64,000 nt of DNA from Enterocloster asparagiformis (GTDB lineage Bacteria > Bacillota > Clostridia > Lachnospirales > Lachnospiraceae), in the NCBI GenBank assembly GCA_018380885.1, contig JAGZSY010000019.1, positions 35,179-99,178 of the forward strand. The letters are read 5' to 3'. Below the pieces are notes generated by a model. That model worked only from the letters and a program-made list of their open reading frames with translations, did no database searches and was not told the DNA's origin. The position numbers and the translations under genes were made by a program. Shown here in pieces: positions 8,975 to 17,198 of the stretch. Each line of letters begins with the position of its first letter. Positions within the stretch are counted from its first letter, which is position 1.

Positions 8975-9885
8975 GGGACCGTAAGCTGCGGGACAAAAAC
9001 GGACTGACGGAGGAAGAGTTTCTGGCCCGGTACAACGCGGGGGATTACGAGCGCCCCTCCATGGCCGCGGACATGGTGATTTTTACGGTGCGGGAGGAGG
9101 CGGAGGAGAATTACCGGAAGCTGCCCGAGTGCTCATTGTGCCTGCTCCTGGTTAAACGGGGCGTCCACCCCTACCTGGGCGACTGGGCGCTGCCCGGGGG
9201 CTTTGTGCGGCCGGGTGAGACTACGGAGGCTGCGGCCAAGCGGGAGCTGCGGGAAGAGACCGGCCTGGATCAGGTGTATTTAGAACAGCTCTATACCTTC
9301 AGCGATCCAGGGCGGGACCCGCGGACCTGGGTTATGAGCTGCGCCCACATGGCGCTGATCGACGCCGGCAAGCTCCCGCTGAGAGCGGGTGACGACGCGG
9401 ACAACGCCCAGTGGTTCAAGGTTTCCCTGCGCCTATTGGAGGAGCATGTGGAGTACTGCGGGGGCGCCGCCTTCGGCCAGGTAAAGCTCATCCGCACCCA
9501 GCAGCTGGAGCTGGAGCTGGTCAGGGAGGAGATTCGCCTGCACTGCCGGGTGGAAAAGAAAATCCGCAAGTCCGAGTACGAGGAAGCGGTGGAGTACCGG
9601 ACCTGCGAGAACGACGGGCTGGCCTTTGACCACGCCCAAATTATTGTCCGCGCGCTGGAACGGCTGCGCGGCAAGCTGGAGTATACGGACCTGGCACTGC
9701 ATCTCATGCCGGAGGAATTTACCCTCACGCAGCTGCAGCAGGTTTACGAGGTGATTTGGGGTAAAAGTCTGCTGAAGGCGGCCTTTCGCCGCAAGGTGGC
9801 CTCCATGGTGCAGGAGACGGACTCTTACACAAAAAACGAGGGCCACAGGCCGTCCAGGCTTTACCGGAGAAGGTGGGAGGAATAG
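8971..9885 (+). CDS. Nudix hydrolase with C-terminal winged helix, NrtR-like
   Basis: The 304-residue product has a Nudix domain (about residues 35-170) with an intact Nudix box beginning near residue 77 (GFVRPGE, then RELREETGL). The C-terminal region is a winged helix (EYTDLALHLMPEEFTLTQL, FRRKVASM) as in NrtR regulators of NAD metabolism. NrtR proteins sense ADP-ribose through the Nudix fold. Many have lost catalysis, but here the residues expected for hydrolysis are kept, so it may be both enzyme and repressor. Translation is coupled to the upstream NADAR gene through an ATGA overlap. Confidence 0.85.
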   Translation: MRDRKLRDKNGLTEEEFLARYNAGDYERPSMAADMVIFTVREEAEENYRKLPECSLCLLLVKRGVHPYLGDWALPGGFVRPGETTEAAAKRELREETGLDQVYLEQLYTFSDPGRDPRTWVMSCAHMALIDAGKLPLRAGDDADNAQWFKVSLRLLEEHVEYCGGAAFGQVKLIRTQQLELELVREEIRLHCRVEKKIRKSEYEEAVEYRTCENDGLAFDHAQIIVRALERLRGKLEYTDLALHLMPEEFTLTQLQQVYEVIWGKSLLKAAFRRKVASMVQETDSYTKNEGHRPSRLYRRRWEE

Positions 9886-9887
9886 AG

Positions 9888-10703
9888 ATGGACAGAAAAG
9901 CAGTTGCGCGGCAGACGCTGGAGATTTTAAAGAGAGGAACATACGAGCAGGGCGGGCGGACCATTGAGATCGCGGCGGCTCACCGGCGCTCCGTGGAGGG
10001 CAGCCGCCTGTTTACGCCGGAGGAGGGGGAGCGGCTTCTGCGCTCCTTTGAGGGCCGGCAGCCGGGACAAATTCCCACCTGGGGATACAGAAACTGCTCC
10101 ACCGTTGACGCGGTGCTGGAGTTTGCCGGTCGGGGCGACAGACACATCGGCGTGCTGAACTTTGCCAGCGCCAAGAATCCGGGCGGAGGGTTCATAAACG
10201 GCGCCATGGCCCAGGAGGAGAGCCTGGCGGTCTCCAGCGGCCTGTACGAGACGCTGACGGCCAATGAGCGGTATTACCAGGTGAACAGGGAATGCCAAAG
10301 CATGATGTACACGGATCACGCCATCTACTCCCCGGACGTGGTGTTCTTCCGGGACGGACAGTTTGAGCTTCTTTCGGAGCCTGTGACTGCCTCGGTGCTG
10401 ACGCTGCCCGCGGTCAACATGGGCCAGGTTGTGCTTAAGGGGGAGGATGTCCGGGAGGCGGAGCGGGTGATGCGCCGGCGCATGGAGCTGTCCCTGGCGC
10501 TGTTTGCAGGCCAGGGCGACCGGAACCTGATTCTGGGCGCGTACGGCTGCGGGGTGTTCCGCAACGATCCGGTCAAGATCGCCGGGTGGTGGAAGGAGCT
10601 GCTCGGCGGGAGCTTTGGGGGCTGCTTTGATCAGGTAATGTTCGCTGTGCTGGACCGTTCCCGGGACCAGGCCTGCATCCGGGCCTTTGAGGCAGTATTT
10701 TAA
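9888..10703 (+). CDS. Bacterial-type PARG (TIGR02452/DUF2263 macrodomain protein)
   Basis: Poly(ADP-ribose) glycohydrolases cut ribose-ribose bonds or release ADP-ribose from proteins. The 271-residue product contains the PARG signature as GGGFINGAMAQEE (GGG, seven residues, QEE) near residue 99. It is preceded by VLNFASAKNPGG and followed later by LGAYGCGVFRNDP, which is macrodomain sequence. The start at 9888 is two bases after the Nudix gene's stop and follows GGTGGGAGGAA. With the NADAR and Nudix genes it forms a three-step set: removal, trimming and hydrolysis of ADP-ribose. No ADP-ribosyltransferase toxin is visible nearby. Confidence 0.87.
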   Translation: MDRKAVARQTLEILKRGTYEQGGRTIEIAAAHRRSVEGSRLFTPEEGERLLRSFEGRQPGQIPTWGYRNCSTVDAVLEFAGRGDRHIGVLNFASAKNPGGGFINGAMAQEESLAVSSGLYETLTANERYYQVNRECQSMMYTDHAIYSPDVVFFRDGQFELLSEPVTASVLTLPAVNMGQVVLKGEDVREAERVMRRRMELSLALFAGQGDRNLILGAYGCGVFRNDPVKIAGWWKELLGGSFGGCFDQVMFAVLDRSRDQACIRAFEAVF

Positions 10704-10719
10704 GATGGAAATCAGTCTG

Positions 10720-10760
10720 CGGCGCGGCCGCTCTTCGGAGCGCCGCGCCGTTTTGCGTTT
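10720..10760 (+). terminator. Terminator after the ADP-ribose cluster
   Basis: A 13-bp GC-rich stem (10720-10733 with 10738-10750, one bulge) is capped by a TTCG tetraloop and followed by a T-rich stretch. Confidence 0.85.
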
Positions 10761-10795
10761 TTCAGGGGAAAAATGGCAAAAGACCGGGAACAGCC

Positions 10796-10824
10796 TTGGA
10801 TTTCCTGCCTGAATATGGTATACT
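10796..10824 (+). promoter_or_regulatory. Promoter of pepT
   Basis: TTGGAT at 10796-10801 and TATACT at 10819-10824 are spaced by 17 bases, about 85 bases before the pepT start. Confidence 0.6.
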
Positions 10825-10909
10825 ATTCGCATTGAATTCAGAAAATGAGCTGCGAGCCGGCAGGAGCTGAGAACTGGCTCCGCAAGCAGAAAACAGGAGG
10901 GAATTTCAT

Positions 10910-12139
10910 ATGTCTGAAGTAATTGATCGTTTTATGCGCTATATATCGGTTGACACCATGTCCGAGGAGGACAGGGAGCAGGTTCCCAGCACGCCGGGAC
11001 AGATGGCTCTGGCTGGCCGGCTGGCGGACGAGCTGAAAGCCATCGGGGCCCAGGACGTGAGCCTCAGCGAACACGGCTATGTGTTCGCCGTCATCCCGGC
11101 CACCGCCGGCTGCGAGAAAGCTCCGGCCCTGGGGCTGATTGCCCATATGGACACCTCCCCCGCTATCTCCGGGGCGAATATCCGGCCCCAGCTGGTAAAG
11201 GATTATGACGGGAAGGACATCTGTCTCAACAGGGAACTGGATATCTGGCTGCGCACGGCGGAGTTCCCGGATCTGGAGCGCTACAAAGGCCAGGACCTGA
11301 TCACCACGGACGGCACCACCCTGCTGGGCGCTGACGATAAGGCGGGCGTGGCGGAGGTCATGACCGCGGCAGCCTATGTCATCGCCCATCCTGAGATCGC
11401 CCACGGAAAAATCTGTATCGGCTTTACGCCCGACGAGGAGGTGGGCTGCGGCACCAAGTGCTTCGACGTGAAGGCCTTCGGCGCGGATATCGCCTATACG
11501 GTGGACGGCGGCAGCCTGGGCGAGCTGGAGTACGAGAATTTTAACGCCGCTTCCGGCAAAGTGGCCATCCACGGGGCCAGCATCCACCCCGGTACCGCCA
11601 AGGGGAAAATGAAAAATGCGCTGCTTCTCGGCATGGAGTTCCAGTCCCTGCTGCCCGTATTTGACAATCCCATGTACACGGAGGGATACGAGGGCTTCAG
11701 CCATCTGGACCAGATGTCCGGCACCGTGGAGGAGGCGTCCCTGGACTATATTATCCGGGATCACGACCGCGCTAAATTTGAGGAAAAGAAAAAGACCTTT
11801 GCGCTCTGCGTCGACTTTATGAACCAAAAGTACGGCGAGGGCACGGTGGAGGCCGTGTTAAAGGACTCCTACTACAATATGCGGGAGGTGATTGAATCAC
11901 ACATGTATCTGATCGACATCGCCAAGGAAGCCATGGAGGAGCTGGGGATCGCGCCCATCATCACCCCCATCCGCGGCGGTACCGACGGGGCCAGATTGTC
12001 CTTCATGGGCCTTCCCTGTCCCAATCTCTGTACCGGCGGACATAATTTCCACGGCAAATATGAGTTCACCTGTGTCCAGTCGATGGAGAAAATTGCGGAG
12101 CTTTTGGTGCAGATCATAAAGAAATACGCAGACCGGTGA
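10910..12139 (+). CDS. pepT: Peptidase T (tripeptide aminopeptidase)
   Basis: PepT is a cytosolic M20B metallopeptidase that removes the N-terminal residue from tripeptides. The 409-residue product is full length. Metal-binding motifs are present in order: [10 protein letters not shown] (about residue 80), [12 protein letters not shown] with the bridging Asp, [11 protein letters not shown] with the catalytic Glu, YTVDGG, and a late [10 protein letters not shown] that supplies the last His. [14 protein letters not shown] is also typical. The gene has its own promoter and a strong AGGAGG. Confidence 0.95.
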   Translation: MSEVIDRFMRYISVDTMSEEDREQVPSTPGQMALAGRLADELKAIGAQDVSLSEHGYVFAVIPATAGCEKAPALGLIAHMDTSPAISGANIRPQLVKDYDGKDICLNRELDIWLRTAEFPDLERYKGQDLITTDGTTLLGADDKAGVAEVMTAAAYVIAHPEIAHGKICIGFTPDEEVGCGTKCFDVKAFGADIAYTVDGGSLGELEYENFNAASGKVAIHGASIHPGTAKGKMKNALLLGMEFQSLLPVFDNPMYTEGYEGFSHLDQMSGTVEEASLDYIIRDHDRAKFEEKKKTFALCVDFMNQKYGEGTVEAVLKDSYYNMREVIESHMYLIDIAKEAMEELGIAPIITPIRGGTDGARLSFMGLPCPNLCTGGHNFHGKYEFTCVQSMEKIAELLVQIIKKYADR

Positions 12140-12145
12140 TAAAAG

Positions 12146-12196
12146 TGGAGAAAAGCGTGCCTGGGCGGGGGGAAACGCCGGGGATGCTTTTCTCCA
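12146..12196 (+). terminator. Hairpin after pepT, possible terminator
   Basis: An 11-bp perfect stem (TGGAGAAAAGC with GCTTTTCTCCA) closes a large loop. No proper T run follows, so termination strength is uncertain. Confidence 0.4.
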
Positions 12197-12233
12197 TGTA
12201 TTTACAAAAAAAACCAAAGGTTGCATAATAAGC

Positions 12234-12262
12234 TTGAATATATATGAAAAAGTCATTATAAT
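12234..12262 (+). promoter_or_regulatory. Promoter of the zinc-ribbon locus
   Basis: TTGAAT at 12234-12239 and TATAAT at 12257-12262 are spaced by 17 bases, in an AT-rich stretch that contrasts with its surroundings. It is the only clear promoter before the 12491 gene and leaves a leader of about 220 bases. Confidence 0.65.
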
Positions 12263-12342
12263 AACTAGAAGAGATAAAAAATTTCTAAAAAAGTTAAAAA
12301 AAATAAAACCGAATGCAACGATGAGGCGTCTTTATAAGTAGA

Positions 12343-12450
12343 GCACACAAAATAGTGTGCTTGCAGGAAGCCCGGATACATATGATAAATGCAAGAAAGT
12401 ACGGGAAATCCTGGGGTTTTACAAAGCCGGGCGAGCAATCGCCGCGCTTA
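12343..12450 (+). promoter_or_regulatory. Candidate structured leader RNA
   Basis: A perfect hairpin (GCACAC/GTGTGC, 12343-12360) is followed by CAGGA (12364-12368) that can pair with TCCTG (12409-12413). GCCCGG (12370-12375) inside that loop can pair with CCGGGC (12427-12432), which is a pseudoknot arrangement. The 3' arm overlaps an alternative hairpin GGCGA-GCAA-TCGCC (12430-12443). No known riboswitch consensus was recognised. Confidence 0.3.
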
Positions 12451-12490
12451 TTTTAAATAAATTAATGATGTGAAACTGGAGGAGTAGGAG

Positions 12491-14764
12491 ATGAAGTGTA
12501 AGAATTGTATGGCTGAACTGGAGGAAGGAACGCTGTTCTGCCCGGAGTGCGGGGCAAGAGTCGACAACGATTCGGATAAAACAGTTGTTCTTCAGGAGGA
12601 CCTGGATGCTGCCGAGGAGGCTGGAAATGAGCAGCCGGTTTTCGCGCACAAGGTTTACGAGGAACCGGTCCGGCAGGGTCAGGCGGAGCGGCAGGCTGAT
12701 GAGGAGCCTGTGAGAAGGGAAGCTTACGTGAGGGAAGCGGCAGAGGAGAGCGCGCCTGCAGGCGGCGATGAGCCCGAGCTGTGTTTCTGCCCTAACTGCG
12801 GTAACAAGATTGAGAGCAATTCCGTGTTCTGTGAGTTCTGCGGTTACCGCATGGACGGCGCTCAGGAGGAGACGCCGGTCTACAGCGAGGAGCCGGCGCC
12901 GAAGAAGAAATCCAAGCTTCCGCTGATCATCGGCGGTGTTGCGGCGGTGGCGGTAGTGGCCGCAGCCGGCATTTTCGCCCTGCCCAAGGTTATGGATATG
13001 GTGGGCGGCAAGAGCAAGGGAGATATCCCCACCGAGCTGATGTACATAAAGGACAAGGGAATTTACGGAGTGAGCCTGAAGAGCTCCAAGAAAAAGCCGG
13101 TGGAGTACACTGATAAGTTTGCGGATTCCGATGCCCTGTACAGCGCTGTGGACGATTTCGAGACAGGTTTCCAGCTGGTCAGCGACGACGGAAAGTACCA
13201 CTTCATTATCGAGAATGTGGAATACAGCGGTTCCATGACCTATACCCTGTCCTATGTCAAAGGCAAAAAGGAGCCGGTGAAGATCGACAGCGGCATCGAG
13301 GGCTACTACAAGGTGACCGAGGATAACAAAATCGTGTACATGAAGAACGATAATCTCTATGTCAGCGATCTGAAAGACAAGACAAAGCTGGCTTCCAGCG
13401 TCGACAATTTCTATCTGGATAAAGCCGGAAAGAACGTGATGTGGGAGATTTACAACCACGACGGCACCTCGGATATTTATTACCAGGATCTGGCCCAGAA
13501 GAAAGATAAGATCAAAATTGACAGCGATACCAGCCTCATCGGAATGACCAGCGATCTCAGCAAGATCATGCTGCGCAAGGAGGATTCCGTCTACATGGTG
13601 AAGAACCAGGGCGACAAGGAGAAGCTGGTAGGCGATGTGGATGATATTATGGCCCTGGATGTGGAGAAGGGCACCTTCTTCTACACCACCTCCGTGGACA
13701 GCAAGATGAAGGCCATGGATTTCGTGGACGACGACTTGGCGGCTTCCGACGCCCAGATAAAAGAGCCGGTGCGCTCCGATTATGAGCGCCAGGAAACTAC
13801 GGGCATCGGATATTATTCTTACACCAGAACTGTTCTGGACGACAAGTACTATGACGATCTGTCCAAATACCAGGAAAAGCAGCAGCGCGACCAGTTGCGC
13901 CAGCAGCTGAAGGATGAGGAGATTGAGTCCCCCTATACGGAGCTTTACTACTATGCGGACGGTCAAAAGAACCTGGTGACCAGCGAGTTTATGGATTCCC
14001 TGTCCTATTTCTATATTACTGAGGCAGACAGAGAGGCAAACAAGAATTTCGGTTCCTACCTGATTTATACCAAGACCAACGCTGCGGATATGAAGAAGGT
14101 GAAGCTCTCCGAGATCAGTTATATCGGTGAAATTTATTACCTGATGGACGAGGCGAGGGGCAAATCCGTTACCTACTGTGTATACGCAGGCGGCAAGGAA
14201 GCTGAGCTGGATCTGGACGGCAAGAAGCTGGGCAGCACCAGGAAGGACGCCAAGAACAACCAGGTATATATGCTGATCAAGGACGAGGATGCAGATTATG
14301 AGGACGGCAGCGATCTGTTTTCCATGAGCCTTAACGCTTCCGATCTGGGCAAGATGGAAGAGCGCGACAGCGACGTGAACTCCCTGGAACTGGTCTCCAA
14401 CGGAAATGTATATTATCTGAAGGATACCAACGACAAGAACGTGGGCGACCTGTACTGCAACGGCGATTCCGTTCTGTCCGATGTCTCTGTTTACAGCGTT
14501 CAGTCCGTGCCCAAGAGCAGCGTGGTGCTGTGTATCTCCGATCCCAACAAGGATAAGAACCGCGGAACGCTGACCCTGGTCAAGGGCAAGAAGGCCGAAA
14601 AGCTGGCTGAGGATGTCAATGATTACTATGCCTTTGGCGAGAATTCCGTGGCTATGCTGACCGAGTATAACTACGACCGGATGAAGGGCGATTTGAAATA
14701 TTACAACGGCAAGGAAGCATATCTGATTGATTCGGATGTCCGCAACTTCTTCCGCACTTATTAA
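12491..14764 (+). CDS. Membrane protein with two zinc ribbons and a large propeller-like ectodomain
   Basis: The 757-residue product begins with a zinc ribbon (C3, C6, C17, C20), an acidic linker, and a second zinc ribbon (C100, C103, C114, C117). One membrane segment follows at about 143-164. The remaining 590 residues lie outside the cell and contain repeated short beta-rich segments (VYMVKN, NVYYLKDTND, KGKKAEKLAEDVNDYY), resembling a beta-propeller of the DUF5050/TolB type. No catalytic motif was seen. It is the first gene of the locus and probably displays a sensor or scaffold, with the zinc ribbons in the cytoplasm. The ATG at 12491 follows GGAGGAGTAGGAG. Confidence 0.75.
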   Translation: MKCKNCMAELEEGTLFCPECGARVDNDSDKTVVLQEDLDAAEEAGNEQPVFAHKVYEEPVRQGQAERQADEEPVRREAYVREAAEESAPAGGDEPELCFCPNCGNKIESNSVFCEFCGYRMDGAQEETPVYSEEPAPKKKSKLPLIIGGVAAVAVVAAAGIFALPKVMDMVGGKSKGDIPTELMYIKDKGIYGVSLKSSKKKPVEYTDKFADSDALYSAVDDFETGFQLVSDDGKYHFIIENVEYSGSMTYTLSYVKGKKEPVKIDSGIEGYYKVTEDNKIVYMKNDNLYVSDLKDKTKLASSVDNFYLDKAGKNVMWEIYNHDGTSDIYYQDLAQKKDKIKIDSDTSLIGMTSDLSKIMLRKEDSVYMVKNQGDKEKLVGDVDDIMALDVEKGTFFYTTSVDSKMKAMDFVDDDLAASDAQIKEPVRSDYERQETTGIGYYSYTRTVLDDKYYDDLSKYQEKQQRDQLRQQLKDEEIESPYTELYYYADGQKNLVTSEFMDSLSYFYITEADREANKNFGSYLIYTKTNAADMKKVKLSEISYIGEIYYLMDEARGKSVTYCVYAGGKEAELDLDGKKLGSTRKDAKNNQVYMLIKDEDADYEDGSDLFSMSLNASDLGKMEERDSDVNSLELVSNGNVYYLKDTNDKNVGDLYCNGDSVLSDVSVYSVQSVPKSSVVLCISDPNKDKNRGTLTLVKGKKAEKLAEDVNDYYAFGENSVAMLTEYNYDRMKGDLKYYNGKEAYLIDSDVRNFFRTY

Positions 14765-14811
14765 TTAGGAATGCTTAAAAAGACGGACTGAATCGGGAGG
14801 GACGGGAGATT

Positions 14812-15657
14812 ATGAAATGTCCATCGTGTGGAGCGAACGTATCGGATGGGGCGAAATTCTGTCCCAAATGCGGAACGAATATCGCGGCCGCCGGCGCCGG
14901 TGCCGGCGGTCCGTCCCGGAAAATGCAGCCCCAGGGACAGCAGCAGACGCCGAAGGGTAAACCGCCCAAACAGAAGAAATCGAAAAATATTCCGATTATC
15001 ATCCTGGTGGTTGTGCTCGTTGTGGCAGCATGTTTCTGCGGCGGCTATGTGGGCTACCGGCTGTACCAGAAGATAACCAGCCAGAGCACCGTGAACCGGG
15101 ACGATGACCGTGAGGATAAGGGCTGGGGTGAGGACGGGGAGAAGAAATCCCGGGAAAAGGAAACCACTGAGGAGGAAACCACCGCGGAGGAAACCACGAC
15201 AGCGGAGGAGACCACCGAGGCGGAGACGCTTCCATTCGAGACCACGGCCGCCTATGAAGGCGGCGCACCAACTACGGCTGCCTGGGACGTTAACCAGGCG
15301 CAGACCACGGCGGCCTGGGATGCGAACCAGGCACAGACCACAGCGGCCTGGGATGTGAACCAGACATCGGCCGCGGCCTTTGAGGGCGAGTACATTATTC
15401 CGGACAGCAGCACCCGGTACCTGACCAACGCGGATGTCATCGGCCTGACCTCCGAGCAACTCCGCCTGGCCCGGAATGAAATCTACGCCAGACATGGCAG
15501 GAAATTTAAGGACGAGGGGCTGCAGGCCTACTTTGACAGCAAATCATGGTACGTGGGCACCATCGAGCCGGAGCGGTTTAACGACGATTCTCTGCTCAAC
15601 GACGTGGAGCGGAAAAACCTGGAAGTGATCAAGGCCAGGGAGGCGGTTTTAAATTGA
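14812..15657 (+). CDS. Zinc-ribbon membrane protein with C-terminal YARHG domain
   Basis: The 281-residue product starts with a zinc ribbon (CPSCGANVSDGAKFCPKCG), then a Gly/Pro/Lys linker, one membrane helix (about 62-84), the motif DKGWGED, and a long Glu/Thr spacer. The spacer includes three near-identical TTAAWDxNQ repeats. The C-terminal 70 residues are a YARHG domain (RLARNEIYARHGRKF, then a Trp-Tyr block), an extracellular module thought to bind cell-wall material. Only 47 bases separate it from the preceding gene, so it is probably in the same transcript. Confidence 0.85.
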   Translation: MKCPSCGANVSDGAKFCPKCGTNIAAAGAGAGGPSRKMQPQGQQQTPKGKPPKQKKSKNIPIIILVVVLVVAACFCGGYVGYRLYQKITSQSTVNRDDDREDKGWGEDGEKKSREKETTEEETTAEETTTAEETTEAETLPFETTAAYEGGAPTTAAWDVNQAQTTAAWDANQAQTTAAWDVNQTSAAAFEGEYIIPDSSTRYLTNADVIGLTSEQLRLARNEIYARHGRKFKDEGLQAYFDSKSWYVGTIEPERFNDDSLLNDVERKNLEVIKAREAVLN

Positions 15658-15699
15658 CCGGGACTATAAATAATACAAACAGATGTGGAGGGTAAAATC

Positions 15700-16098
15700 A
15701 TGGCGGATATTAAGGGATCATTTTCAAAGGGTCTTACCGCACTCAATGTAAAGACGACTTCCTTTCTGGAAGAGAAGAAAATTCAGACATACATCGCGAC
15801 GCTGACTTCCGAGATCGAGGCGCTGCAGAAGGAGATCGGCACCATTGTCTATGAGCAGTGGAATGCGACGGGGGATGTGCCTCTCCAGATGATCGGCGAG
15901 CAGCTGCTGATGATCAGCCAGAAAAAGCAGATTATCCAGGAGCAGACCAAGGCTGCCGAGGAGCTGGTCAAAAAAGAAAAAGAGATACTGGGATCAGGGG
16001 ACAGCGTGAAGCAGGAGCGGATTTTCTGCCCCAACTGCGGCCAGGCATACGATTCACCGGTAAAGTTCTGTAAAAAATGCGGGACAAAGCTACAGTAA
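15700..16098 (+). CDS. Soluble coiled-coil protein with C-terminal zinc ribbon
   Basis: The 132-residue product has no membrane segment. Residues about 20-95 are helical and likely coiled coil (SEIEALQKEIGTIVYEQW, KKQIIQEQTKAAEELVKKEK), followed by a zinc ribbon (CPNCGQAYDSPVKFCKKCG) at the very C-terminus. It is the only cytosolic zinc-ribbon protein of the locus, so it could bridge the ribbons of the membrane proteins and the kinases; that is inference. The ATG at 15700 follows TGGAGGG; an earlier in-frame start at 15685 overlaps that site. Confidence 0.75.
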   Translation: MADIKGSFSKGLTALNVKTTSFLEEKKIQTYIATLTSEIEALQKEIGTIVYEQWNATGDVPLQMIGEQLLMISQKKQIIQEQTKAAEELVKKEKEILGSGDSVKQERIFCPNCGQAYDSPVKFCKKCGTKLQ

Positions 16099-16163
16099 GA
16101 GAAATACCAGAATCCGCGGCGGGCAGGGGAGACCCCGGCCCGCTACGGCAGGGGGAAGCGCAT

Positions 16164-17114
16164 ATGAAGTGCAGATATTGCGGAGCAGAGCTGAAGGAAA
16201 ACAGCAAATTTTGCCCCAAGTGCGGTAAAATGACGGCGTCGGGAGGTTCCGGCCCGGCAGGCAGGCCCACCCCGCCCAAACAGGCGCCTTCGGCAGGACA
16301 GAAGCTTAAGCCGGAGGGAGGGCCGAAGAAAAAAGGCTGCCTGACCGCATTGGTTGTATTTTTGATCGTAGCTCTGTTGGGCGGAGCCGCAGGCGGTTTT
16401 GCCTATTACAAGCTGGTCTGGCAGAAGGACCATCAGGAGGCTTCGGCTGAGGATGGGAAAGACTGGGGAGATCGGCGTTCTGAGAAGGATGAGGACGAGG
16501 ACGACGGGGACCGGGACGCGGAGAAAACGGCGGCTAAGGAGACGATGGCGGAATCTGTCGCGCAGACTACGCCGGAGGAGACGCAGGAAACTACCGCGGC
16601 GCAGACCACAGCCTTCCAGACAGAAGCGCCCAGCGAGGAGGCTGCGGAGACGCAGAGCGATTACACGTCCCACCGCTATGAAATCATTCTCAAGGACTGC
16701 ACCTGGACGGAGGCCTTTGAGGAGGCCAAGACAAGGGGCGGTTATCTGGTCCATATCGACAGCATGGAGGAGTACGATTTTATCCGCTCCAATCTGCTGA
16801 ACACGGAGGCCAGCAGGAAGCTGAAGCTGTGGATCGGAGGGGCCCGGGTGGCGGGTTCGAACGAATACCACTGGGCCAATGCGGACGGAACTCTGGGACA
16901 AGAGATATTAAACAGCGATGCCTATCCGGGCGTGTGGATGTCCGGAGAGCCCAGCTTCCGGGACGAGAGCATCGGTCAGGACGAGTTTTATCTGAATTTG
17001 TTTTATTACAGCAAGGAAAACCGCTGGGTTTGGAACGACGTGCCCAACGATATTATTTCCGTGGTGAACAGCTACAAGGGAACAGTGGGGTACATCTGCG
17101 AGTACGATCAGTGA
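16164..17114 (+). CDS. Zinc-ribbon membrane protein with C-type-lectin-like ectodomain
   Basis: The 316-residue product starts with a zinc ribbon (CRYCGAELKENSKFCPKCG), a basic linker, one membrane helix (about 65-87), the motif GKDWGD, and an acidic Thr-rich spacer. The last 150 residues look like a C-type lectin fold: HRYEIILKDCTWTEAFEEA, GGYLVHIDSMEEYDFI, LWIGG, WMSGEPSF, and a final VGYICEYD. Such domains bind proteins or glycans. The ATG at 16164 is chosen over an upstream in-frame start because the ribbon begins there, as in its paralogues. Confidence 0.83.
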   Translation: MKCRYCGAELKENSKFCPKCGKMTASGGSGPAGRPTPPKQAPSAGQKLKPEGGPKKKGCLTALVVFLIVALLGGAAGGFAYYKLVWQKDHQEASAEDGKDWGDRRSEKDEDEDDGDRDAEKTAAKETMAESVAQTTPEETQETTAAQTTAFQTEAPSEEAAETQSDYTSHRYEIILKDCTWTEAFEEAKTRGGYLVHIDSMEEYDFIRSNLLNTEASRKLKLWIGGARVAGSNEYHWANADGTLGQEILNSDAYPGVWMSGEPSFRDESIGQDEFYLNLFYYSKENRWVWNDVPNDIISVVNSYKGTVGYICEYDQ

Positions 17115-17138
17115 CCGGAAATTTGACAGTTCTTCGCA

Positions 17139-17167
17139 GCAGGCAGCCGGGATTGCCGGCTGCCTGC
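17139..17167 (+). terminator. Perfect 12-bp hairpin, terminator-like
   Basis: GCAGGCAGCCGG pairs perfectly with CCGGCTGCCTGC around a five-base loop. An A-rich rather than T-rich tail follows, so it may be an attenuator or mRNA-stability element rather than a full terminator. Confidence 0.4.
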
Positions 17168-17198
17168 GCGAAAATAAATTGAGGCAAGGGTAACTCAG

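Noticed and set aside
8971..9885. Plain ADP-ribose pyrophosphatase
   Set aside because: The C-terminal 100 residues form a winged helix, so an NrtR-like regulator, possibly still active as an enzyme, fits better.
8293..10760. DarT/DarG toxin-antitoxin pair
   Set aside because: A macrodomain protein is present, but no ADP-ribosyltransferase gene lies in or beside the cluster, and the macrodomain is of the PARG type.
12343..12450. c-di-GMP riboswitch
   Set aside because: The region is structured, but neither the class I nor the class II conserved blocks could be found.
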